This document shows, in pieces, positions 1 through 33,400 of a stretch of 64,000 bases of DNA (positions are counted from its first letter, which is position 1; each line of letters opens with the position of its first letter). The stretch spans positions 942,501-1,006,500 of the forward strand of contig NC_086188.1 in NCBI RefSeq assembly GCF_023053635.1. Reading direction: 5' to 3'. The DNA comes from Elgaria multicarinata webbii. Taxonomy: Eukaryota > Chordata > Lepidosauria > Squamata > Anguidae. A program made the position numbers and the translations under genes. Below the pieces are notes generated by a model. That model searched no databases, had not been told where the DNA came from, and saw nothing but the letters and a program-made list of their open reading frames with translations.

Positions 1-710
1 TGTTAAAGTACAATGGAAGTTTTAATACCTCTACTCTTCCAGATTTTCTGCCCAAAAAACTATCCTTTAGCTCTACGAACTGTATAAAAATGATGAAAGA
101 ATGACCCAGTATTGGCTCTTCACACCACTGAAGCTGTTACTGGCCAATTTCCTTCATTGTAGCAGTATAACAGGGTGTAGCACAGTGAATGGTTGCCTCT
201 CACCCCTCTGTGTTTAAACAGGGCACTGGAAGTCTTGAAAGTCGGGTAACGTGCTTGTTTTTGTTTGAGAGAAGCATGCAAACATGTAAACTGTTTGGAG
301 ATCTATAGAAAACAGTTTAAACTTTGTTGACCTTGATAACATCCATGATTCTGTCATTCATCAGAAGCCCTTTAACAGATTTAAGAAAAGAGGTGATAAA
401 GGGTTTATGGTTACTGTCTTGTTTTGTCTTTCTTGATGCACTTTCATGTATTTAGATTTTGGTGCTGGCTTCAGTGGATGATTGAAGTCCATTAAGGTTG
501 AATTGTTTGTTAAATTAATTGAATTGGCATTAAATTACAAGTTAGAGTAAAATTGCTTTGACAAATATAATAAGGAGGAAAACAAACCTATTTTGGTGCT
601 CTTTTAAGTAGCTGGCATCTTTCTGTTTTTTTAGGTTGTTGCCTATGGGTGGCGGAATATACCTCTCCAAATAACTCTCCCTAAATAGGTTCACTCTGTC
701 CTTTCTGCAG

Positions 711-12612
<11,902 letters not shown>

Positions 12613-15600
12613 ACCCAAGGTTATTTGCCACGCACTGGCTCTGTCCGGACTGTGGTAACCGAGGGTGGTTGCACTTTTGCCAAAAAGGAGGAGGAAGAAG
12701 GAAAAAAAATAATGAGGGGGGGGGGAATGGACGAGGGCGAGGGAGAGAGAGAAAATCCCGCTGGGCACGTTCTGTCCTTTTGTCAAGAAAAGTGCAAATT
12801 GCAGACACGCACACTAGGACTCTTCAGGCTGCAGGTGCTTTTGGGACGTCAGATCCAGAACTCCCCTGGCAAATAGCTCCCCTTCATCAGTGGCACCGAA
12901 CGTCAAACACTATCTCTTTTCCCCCTCTGCCCTCTCCGTCATGGCAGAGCTCTCCTGAGTAGAATAAGGTACCTTCTTATTGTTTAAAAACGTTCCTCTT
13001 TCTATAAAATGCTGCTACCTTTTCCTCATGAATTTTGTTTGCAGGGGGTTGGGGGTGGGGGGATCAGTAGAAAGACATTCGAGATTTTAAAATGTGAAGC
13101 AGAGACTGAACAAGAGACGTTCATGAGTCGAACGGAAGCTGGCTGGGGTTGAGCGTAGCGAGAGCTGTCAAGGGACAGCGAGCAGTGGGGTGGGGGCTTC
13201 TTTTTGCGTTTGTCAAGCACAGAGTCACCCTCTTCCATCTCTGGATCCCTGAGTGGTCTGAAACGCTTGGATCTGGCTCAAGGGTGCCACCTTCACGCCC
13301 ATCGGCATTCTGCTGGTCTGCTTGGAGAGGATCTGGCAGGAAGGTGCTGTTGACTGTGCCTAGCAGTGAGTGGCCTTTCTTTTTCACAGTAGAGGGTGCT
13401 CTCCCAGCCCCGCCCCCCGTGCTTTCATTAGCATTTATTTCTGCCGTACAAACATTTGGTCACACAGCATGCTGAGTGGACTCCCTCAGTCCCTGCTGCT
13501 GGGCATCCTTCATGCCTGTCTGAGAGGCCTGCGCAAGAAGCCAGTGTAGAGACCACCAGAAGGGAATAGAGGGGATGAAACGGCTGGGCTGCAGAGGAGT
13601 CGCCGACCAGGACAAGGTCTGTCCCTTGGCTGGCACCCAAACCCACATCAGACGCCGCTTTTCTCTCGCCTTCCTCCCCCCCCCCCCCCGCCCCTATTGT
13701 CACCTCTGGCTATGTGAGCCTTTAATCGTATGCTCCCTCTCTTTCTAAATATTCAAAAGCGTTCTTCTAAAAAGAACCGAGCTCTGCCTCCCTCAGCCAA
13801 ATGGGACAGTGTCTTGCTCAGTGACCAACCTTGGCTTGCTAGAGCTTAGTTGTGCAACTGTCAGGTGTGGCGCACAAGGGTGTGTGAATGCGTTGATGGA
13901 GTGGAGAGCAGCTGTTTTATGGCCTTAAGAAGCAATACTTTTTAATACCAATTTCCAGCAGCAAACCAACTTTTTAGTTGACGCCTGTCCTAAACAAACA
14001 CATAATACCTGGGTGCAAATGATAGAGAAGATAAAAAAAGCATTGTATTGACATTTTCAATGTGTGTCATATTTACCATTGTACCCCTGAAGAAGATTGC
14101 TGCTCAAAATCCATATACTAAAGAGGTTCCTTTAAAATTAGTTCCAAGGCTGCTATGCTAGACAAATCTTGAAATATTTGCCCATTTTCAGTACTCAGTT
14201 TCTTGTTCATGGCTTGAAGTTATCGAACTTTAAACTTGCTGTACTAAGAATTAATTTGCTAGAGAAGAAATGAGGCAACTAGAGTAGGCATAAATAATAC
14301 CTCCGGCAGCCCCCCTCCCCCCTGCCCACCTGACCCAAGACTTGACATCTGGTGCCCTGTGTTGTTTGGATGGCTTCTGTATTCCCCTTCTTTTAAGGCA
14401 GTGGGATTTTGCCAGCAACCCCTCTGCAAGTTACTTGATAGGTGCATCTCCCTTTTCTAGTATGCAAAAGCCTACAGAAAGAAGGAGACTTAAACCAACG
14501 CAAGCTGCCTTATCTGTGTTTCCAGCTGGGCTGGTTCTTTTGACCTGGCGGGTTGGATAGTCTGAGCTATAAGGAGCTGGGTATGGGAGATCCAGGCCAG
14601 ACCCTCCGTGAAGCTGGTTGGTTGAGACCAGCGTCTTTTCCCTTTTGCCTGGCTCCCTGCTTTCTTTCAACTCTTCCTTTGGCATGCGTGTGGTGTTGGC
14701 TTTTTATGCTTCCAGTCTTTGAGAAAGCCACATCCGTCTCATGACAGAGGTTGTTGTCAATATTAACGTGTTCCTGTGCTTTTCCTTCCATACCACAAGG
14801 AATGCCTACTGCACAAACATGCGCTGAAAGGCAGTGAAGCAAAGGGTCCTGGTGAGTTGTCTCAGTTATTAATCTCACGTGTTTGAATAGTTAAATTGTT
14901 GGGAAACACATTCCCTTGGGGAAATACGGCAATATTAGGACTACTGCAATCGCTCGCTTCTGTTGGTTTAACCTCAGTCAGAACTTGAAGCAACTTCCAG
15001 GCATAGAAGTTGTGACGTCACTGCCACAGACCCCCCACCCCTCCTGACTCCGACCCTGCTATGACTGGGGTGGCAGGATAGAGGAAGGACCGTGTATAGC
15101 CGAAACCTTGCCAAGCTTTGGTGAGAGGCTTTCCGAAGTGTTTTCATTCATACGCACAAGCATAACCTGAACTTTAAATCCAAAGTACCTTTGGACCCCT
15201 CCGGAGCTGGTTCGGCTTCCATTCCTTGAAGAGCTCGGGGCTGAAAGGACCCTTGGATGGAGACCTGCACCTCTGACTCCGCCCCAGATGGGGGGGAGGG
15301 GCTCCTTCACAGCCGCTCTTTGGAAGGAATGAGGATCCACTCTTGAAGCGGTGGGGTGGGGTGGGGAGGCGTAGCAGTGACCACAGGCCTGACTTTCCAA
15401 GTCTCCACCCTACCTCCTTCCTCCCCTGTTCCCCAAAGGAGTGCCAAATTCTTGTCAGCCCACTCACTGACAAGCCTTCTTTTCCACTCCCAAGGGCGGT
15501 GGGGAGGTCAGCTTGGCTTCCATTGAGTTTTCAGCCGGTGTCATCTAGCACATGTCTCTGTGCGATCATTCAGTCCCAGCCTGCTTGGTTTCATACAATC

Positions 15601-16833
15601 ATCTCTCTTCCCTCTGCCTCAGTTTCTAATTTGAGGTTAAATATTGGGAGTTCAGGAGGGCAGCAAGGAGTCTGTCCCACTCTGGCACATATTTATATTG
15701 TCAAAGAAGCTTATTTCTACAATGGGGTAGAGGCGGGGCGGGGCGGGGAGGAAATAATTTTAATACTCTGATGGAAAGTTGTTTCAGTTTTGTCATTTGT
15801 GACCTATTTTCAGGGATCATTTCAGTGCATTTCTGTATAAAATGTTTTTTAAAAGGAGGGGAAAATGAAATTTTGCAGTTTAAAATGGACACATCATCTG
15901 TACATAGGCAACCGTTCTGACTCTTCTCTTCAAAACACTGTTTCTTGTAGAAACACGTTGATTTTGTTTGTTTTTTTGTTTTGGGGCTGTTTTGTTTGTA
16001 CTTCAAAAGCATGTAAATAATTTGTTAAAAATGACTATTGGAGTTTGGAGTTCATTTTTTAAAAGATGGCCAGCCCGAGTCCTCAAGCAGAGAATGGAAC
16101 ATGGCGTGGCGGGGCCCACTGAGGGAAAGAGCTGGTGCCATTTACAGCTTGTGTCAAGCTATGTATAATGTAAATTTTGTACATTTTTTTTGTCAATACG
16201 TAGCTCAAACTAGAAGCATTAAGAGGCTGAAGATTAAAAAAAATGCCAAGTTGAGGCTTTTTTTATTTGCCTTTCTGATACCTTAACGTGCAAAATCTAT
16301 TTATTTCAGACAAGAAAATGTGTATAGTCTATTAATGACAACCTAAAATGTATTTAAGCAAATCTGCAACATTGATTTTTTTTTTCCAAATATAAATTTT
16401 CTTCTATTTTATAACGTTCCTTCTCGATTACCAATGTAGTATTTGTAGAAGCAAAAAGAAACATGTACCTGCCACGGTCTGGAGCTTCAAGGTGTTCCAA
16501 TGCCCATGTGCCGCTTCCACCTGAGCAGAGTATTGCCCCCCCCCCAGCAAGGCAAGCCCTACTGGGGCGGAGCTCTGTGTGCCCCATCGGGGCTTCTGGC
16601 TTTCTCATTAGAGCTGCTAGAGTGGGGCAATTCCTAGGGGGAGTCGGGGCGGGGGTGGGGGGAACAAAGGATACTCTAAATTTGGGAAGTAGTTCTTAAA
16701 CGAAAAGCTGTGGTGGGAGAAAACGTAGTCCTTGTTGCTCCTCTTTCATTAATTCTGTAAAGATAATTGGTTTTTAATTCGCAGTGTGAAGAATAAGGAT
16801 CTCCTTTAAAAGGGGGAGAGGAAAATGGTTTGC

Positions 16834-16839
16834 AATAAA
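16834..16839 (+). terminator. SETD1B: Poly(A) signal AATAAA, SETD1B candidate
   Basis: A canonical hexamer lies in the AT-rich end of the 3' UTR. An alternative downstream signal is at 17117. Confidence 0.45.
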
Positions 16840-17116
16840 TGACATCTATTTTTTATGTTCCTTTAAACAAAATGGCAGAATTAAAGTTCTGCTTCTGAGG
16901 TTTAGGATTTTTTTAAACATTTCTGTTCCCTTTTGTTTAAAACAACTGTATAAATTTTGGACCGTTCTGTGCATCTAGGCACTGTCATCAGTATGTACCT
17001 TGTTTTGAAGAACGTGTTTTTTGTTGTGGGTGTGTCATGCTGTACATACTTGTTCATATTTTTTGTGAATTGAATACTATGTACCATTGTATTATAGTAA
17101 CTTTTATAAAGCAAAC

Positions 17117-17122
17117 CATAAA
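17117..17122 (+). terminator. SETD1B: Variant poly(A) signal CATAAA, SETD1B candidate
   Basis: The variant hexamer is followed about 20 bases later by a CTTAC/AG-rich stretch and a GT-rich tgtgttggttt element. It would put the transcript end near 17145, about 300 bases from the opposing HPD end. Confidence 0.4.
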
Positions 17123-17282
17123 TATACTGACTTTTCTTACAGAAGACCTATGTGTTGGTTTATTAGTCCCCGAGAAGGACAATACCCCCTTTCTACCCTT
17201 CTTGGGAGTAGGCTGAGGTTGCAGAGAGAACACAGAACAAGATAGGTCCCAAATCTGACCCCAAACACCAATTCTTATCTAG

Positions 17283-17283
<1 letters not shown>

Positions 17284-17314
<31 letters not shown>
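17284..17314. repeat. (AAT)n microsatellite between convergent genes
   Basis: About ten AAT units between the SETD1B and HPD 3' ends. Confidence 0.95.
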
Positions 17315-17472
17315 GGTTGTATGGACCCTTTCCCAACAGCTTATTCTAGTTATATGCTGGAATCAGGAATAGATAGGTTTGAGGGTGGGGTGGGGTGTAG
17401 TGTCCCCCATCACCTTGAGAAAGAACTCTTACAAAAACAAACACAGCAAGAAATCTCCATGCTTTGAATGTC

Positions 17473-17478
17473 TTTATT
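17473..17478 (-). terminator. HPD: HPD poly(A) signal AATAAA
   Basis: The minus strand reads gttgaataaagacattc about 140 bases after the HPD stop, a short 3' UTR. Confidence 0.8.
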
Positions 17479-17613
17479 CAACGGAAAAGAAAAGAAAAGA
17501 AAAAAGACCCTTTCGTTGGTGTTGGCAAAGGTTTAACTGAGAGGATTTCTCCTGCTTCCTTTTGTATCCACATTCCACTTCTGGAATATAACTGCCCCCT
17601 TTGGTGCTGAGTC

Positions 17614-29034
<11,421 letters not shown>

Positions 29035-29200
29035 TTTTGTCGTCCACGGAAGCCAGAGATGGCACCAAGAGCCAAGCAGAGAAAGAGAGAGACAGGGGCA
29101 GGACAGAAAGCTATGGATATAGCAAAACAGGGGAGGGCGCTCCTCCCTGTCCCCTCCTCCTCCTCCTCCTCCAGATGGATGTGTTTTAAGTATTTAACCC
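29035..29200 (-). promoter_or_regulatory. HPD: Probable HPD promoter and 5' UTR
   Basis: Upstream of the start codon the minus strand is pyrimidine-rich, with a TATA-like gctatatcc near 29112-29120. No CpG island is seen on this side, as expected of a tissue-specific gene. The transcription start is not determined. Confidence 0.35.
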
Positions 29201-29509
29201 CAAAGATATGTTGGCTTTCTATCACTGTCATGATGCAAGGGAAGAGGCAGGGACTAGCTGGTGTGGCGTGAACTATGCCCCCCGCCGCCGCCAAGATATT
29301 TCTGCTGCCTGAGGCGGAGGGCAGCATGGGGCCCTCTTCTGGCCCCTCATCCACAAGCCAGCTGGTCTGGCACTTGGAACCTACTCCGGCACTTGTGGTG
29401 GGATCATGTCCGACACTGGAGGGGCAGGTGGACAATGTGTGTATGTGTGTGTGTCGTCCAGGGTTCTTCCCTCCAAGAGGCGGCAGCAGGTGGGACATTC
29501 AGGCCAAGA

Positions 29510-29703
29510 TGTACCTGATGGGAAGCTGCCTTCTGCGCCCTGGGTCCATCGAGGCCAGCATTGCTGACACTGGCTGGCAGCAACAGCCCTCTGTGGTTTC
29601 AGGACAGGATTCTTTCCTCGCCTTACCTGGAGATGCTGCCGGGGATTGAACCCGGGACCCCCTGTGGGGAAAGCAGGGGGGCTCTTCTGCCCGAGCCACG
29701 GGC
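29510..29703 (-). mobile_element. tRNA-derived SINE, minus orientation
   Basis: Read on the minus strand it starts with a tRNA-like head (ggcccgtggctcgggc) and a B-box ggtcccgggttcaatcccc, followed by a body ending in aaggcagcttcccatca. It lies just upstream of HPD. Confidence 0.75.
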
Positions 29704-29830
29704 CTTGCCTTAGGAAGCGTTAAAGGCGAGATGAGGAATACTCGCAAATCAAGAAGCAAATGTGACCCGTGGTCTTGCCCCCCCCCGCCCCTTTTCACTG
29801 TTCTCCTCCTTTCTCATGGCCATGGCTTAG

Positions 29831-29932
29831 CCTTCCCTCAACCTGGTGCCCTCCAGAGGCGTTGGACTATAACTCCCAGCACGCTGGGAGTTGTAGTCCA
29901 ATGCCTCTGGAGAGCACCAGGTTGGGGGAAGG
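29831..29932. mobile_element. Near-perfect 102-bp palindrome, ZNF143-like core
   Basis: Two 50-base arms with about four mismatches and a 2-base loop. The arms carry caacctggtgccctccagag, ttggactataactcccagc and the opposed gctgggagttgtagtccaa. It lies between HPD and PSMD9. Confidence 0.92.
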
Positions 29933-30049
29933 CTGGTAGAACTCCTACGACCCAATCTCAGCCTTGCCCAAGCGTGTCTTACCTCCTTCCAAGTCAACGT
30001 ACCTACCTTTGTGGTTATCACGTGTATAACACACACACACGTGCGAACC

Positions 30050-30460
30050 AGAGCTCGCCCCCTTTGAGAATATCCACTGCTTCTCCGCCAGGCGCGTCGC
30101 CTCCAATAGGAAACCAGCTACCCCTAGGCCCCGCCCCCTGCGTCTCATTGGTCGGGCTGCCACCAACCCAGCGGCTCGGCTTCGCCTCCTCGTCGCCGGG
30201 CTGGGCGGGGCTTGCCTGCTCCGCGGTGACGCAGCTGTTTTGGCCGCACTCGCGACCCGTAGTGGCTCCTTTGCGACGTTGCCGCTCTTTCCCTTTCTCT
30301 CCGGGTGTTGCATTGGCCCAGGAATGTCCGTGCAGGATCCAGGCCCGAAGGCGGTGACGGTCAGCGACGTGCAGCTGCTGCTGAAGAGGAAGGATGAGAT
30401 CGAAGCCCAGATCAAGGCGTACTATGAGGTCCTGGAGGATGTAAGCTGAAGGGCGAGGGC
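30050..30460 (+). promoter_or_regulatory. PSMD9: PSMD9 CpG-rich promoter
   Basis: The stretch is CpG-dense with inverted CCAAT boxes (ctcattggtcgg near 30145, gcattggcc near 30311) and a CRE-like gtgacgcag near 30226. No TATA box is seen, which fits a housekeeping gene. Confidence 0.6.
30324..30440 (+). CDS. PSMD9: PSMD9 exon 1
   Basis: Met to VLED, 39 codons, before gtaagc. The start is the only in-frame ATG in the exon. Confidence 0.95.
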
Positions 30461-33400
30461 TTTGGGGCGAGGGGCCCCCGGAGAGCTCTCTGCACACGCC
30501 CAAAGGGACGCTTGGCCTCTCACTCAGGAGAGCGCTGAAGTCCAGCGGCGTTGGACTGCAACTCCCATCGTCCCCAGAGATGCGGAGGGGAGGGGTAATC
30601 CAGGGCACCCGGTGGCGGGGAGTTCCAGTGTTTGCAGAATGGCCTGTTCTCGTGGACGTGTTTGTGCGTTTGCTCTGTTTATAGGCTTGCAGCTGCGCTG
30701 TTTTTTATATCACGCAGCATTGCGTGTTTTAAGGGCTTTTAGGGCGCAGCCCTCCCGTGCGTGTTCAGACAGACAGAGGCCCTGCAGCCGCTCCCAGCGA
30801 TCCCACTGCTGACGCTGAAACCCAGTCGGAAGGCCGGAGCGAAGCAGTGCGGTGGTGGTGTCCGTCCCCCCCCCCCCCGCCCCGGGCCTTCCTAAAAGGC
30901 TGCAATAATAAAGCATGGAATCCACCAGCCCAAGGCGTAGTGGTCTATAGGGCTGCAGGTGCGCAGACCCTTCCAGGAAGGCAGGAAGGCCAGCGGGCTT
31001 TTGTTTCCATCAGGTGTGAGGCTGCCTTTGGTTCAGATGGTTGGATCTGGAAGGAGGGTTTAGTTCTGGGCTCTGTCCTGCGAGGCAGCAAGATGGGATG
31101 TGCCGCTCTGTGCAGTGTGCAGCCCTTGGCCGCTCCTGGATCACCCTGGTCTTTTGCTCCACTGATCCAAGGTGGAGTTCTGTCAAAAGCACCTGCCTGT
31201 GCATTGCAGAAGGCCTGATCCTGGGCTCCACTCAGCACCCTTGGGTTTTGCTGAGTTTCCCCTCTTGTCGCCAAGTAATGCCTGGATTACTAGGATTACT
31301 GGGGCAGCACCCTGTAGAAGCGCTTGCTGGGTGTGCCTGGGCGAAGCCTTGTAGGTGTGTTTTGAACATGGGGACCTGGTGCTTAGGGAAAGGCTGCTGA
31401 CAAGAACTTCGGGCTTGGGAATGGCTCAGTGGTAGCAAGGTGTGTGTTTGTTTCTTTGTTTTAAAAAAACAAAGCGTTCAATTTCTTTAAATACAATGTT
31501 TTAACCACACTATATGCTTTATCGATCACTTATTTTGGGGTATCGAAAACATGTTTTAGGTATTTATACAGCACGTGAATAAAATTAGCTTCGCCTTACT
31601 GAATAAAAGCCAGCATTCCAAATCAGACGTGGATCGATTACAATCCTATTTCTCTTCACACCATTGAAATTGTTTGGATTTAATTCTGAGTAGACATGCC
31701 TAGGATTAAGCTGTAAAGTAATAGGATTTTAAGCTATCGCATTTATAATGGAGGAAAAAGGCCTTTGCATTTAAGCCACAGTGAATGGCTGCAAGTGCCG
31801 GCGGGCGCCATAAATTTTCAAGCCGTGGTGTTTGGTCGCTGTGTCTTATCATGACATGTGAATCCTTTTCAGGGTGGGTTGTTGTTGTAGCGAACACACC
31901 AACCACAACTAAAAAACAGCCTATGGTTTGTTAACCTCGGGAACAATCCACCATGACGGGTTCACACGTTACGATGAGCCAAGGCGACCAACCGCCACGG
32001 CCTGAATGTTCCCAGTGGCTCCTGGCACAATGGTACATGTCAAAGCACTGCGTGGCTTGAATAAGCCATGGTGGGCTGCAGTAATTGTGTGAATCAGGCA
32101 GAAGAGAGCCAGGGTGGTGTAGTGGCTAGAGTGTTGGATTGGGGCTGGGGAGATCCGGGGGAAGCAGCAGTGAGGGAGACATTCAGAGCCTGCTTCAATT
32201 GGAACCCCCCCCCAGGGCTAACGGTCATCATGACCCTGTGGGGAAGAAGGCGGAGCTGTGGGTCTGCGCCTCCATTGGGAGATGGGGTGGCAGGGCCTTC
32301 CCACCAGCCTGAATAGTCTCCTTAATTTCTTTTTCTTTTCTCCCTCTTCCCTCCCCATCCCCTTTTCCTTGTGTGTCATGTCTTTTTTAGAATGTCAGCC
32401 TGCGGGCAGGGACTGTCTTCTTTACTGATCAATTGTAAGCCACTCTGGGAGCCTTTTTGGCTGAGGTGCAGGATAAAAATACTCTAAATAAAAAAAATAA
32501 TAGTCCCCACCCAGCTATGAAGCTCACTGGGTGATGTTGGGCCAGTCACCGACTCTCAGCCTAACCTACCTCACAAGGTTGTTGTTGTGAGGATGAAATG
32601 GAGAGAAGGATTGTGTACACTTTTTTGGGCTCCTTGTAATGATAATGATATTAATAATAAAATGTAAGATGCTACGTTCTATGTCCTCTTTGAAACGGGT
32701 CTCAGAAGGGTCTTTTGACTTTCTTTATATCCCGCAGCAAAGAGGTGTCGGGATGAACGAGCCGCTGGTGGATGTCGAAGGCTATCCACGGGCAGATGTG
32801 GACGTCTACCAGGTCCGGACAGCCCGGCACAACATTATCTGTAAGCAGCCAATCCTTCGTTCCGTGGGTTTTTAGCCCCCTTGTGCACACGTTCCCTTGG
32901 CAGCCACAGTGTTCACTGGGTCTCACTCTCAGGGACGGTGTGTGTAGAATTGCAGCCTTATTTATTCCCTTCTTTTTTTATGGCTACGTGCTCCCTCCAG
33001 GGTCAGAGGCAGTAAGCCTATCTATACCAGTTGCTGGGGAACATGGGTGGGAGGGTGCTGTTGTACCATGTGCTGCTTCGTTGGTCCCTGGTCGACAGCT
33101 GGTCAGCCCCTGTGTGAACAGAGTGCTGGACGAGATGGACCCTTGGTCTGATCCAGCCTCAGGGCTCTTCTGATGTTCTCTTTACACAAAATGAATCTGG
33201 AGCACCCAGGCCAGTGCTTTGATTATAGAAGATGGCTAAGATAACGGTCCAGTTTCTAAATGTAGATTTTTCCAGGCATTATTTCCCTCTCTGTTGAATT
33301 GTATCAGCCATATTCCAGTCTGCCAGCCTTGTCTGGTGCCCCCTGACGTGGTTTTTCCAGCCCCTCGATGTCCTCCTGTTGCTAAATGGTGGGTTGGGAT

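Larger units (their letters stand above)
12613..17145 (+). other. SETD1B: Likely SETD1B 3' UTR
   Basis: No gene is seen between the SETD1B stop and the convergent end of HPD. The last part (about 15.7-17.1 kb) is AT-rich with 3' UTR character and has two poly(A) signal candidates. The middle is GC-richer with homopolymer runs (poly-C near 13674-13689). The length is inferred and has no transcript support. Confidence 0.6.

Noticed and set aside
29510-29703. A functional tRNA gene
   Set aside because: A- and B-box-like sequences are those of a SINE head; no full cloverleaf could be drawn, and the body matches other dispersed copies.
30240-30323. PSMD9 start at a TTG upstream of the ATG
   Set aside because: It is not an ATG, and the region is promoter and 5' UTR; the first ATG gives a protein of usual length.
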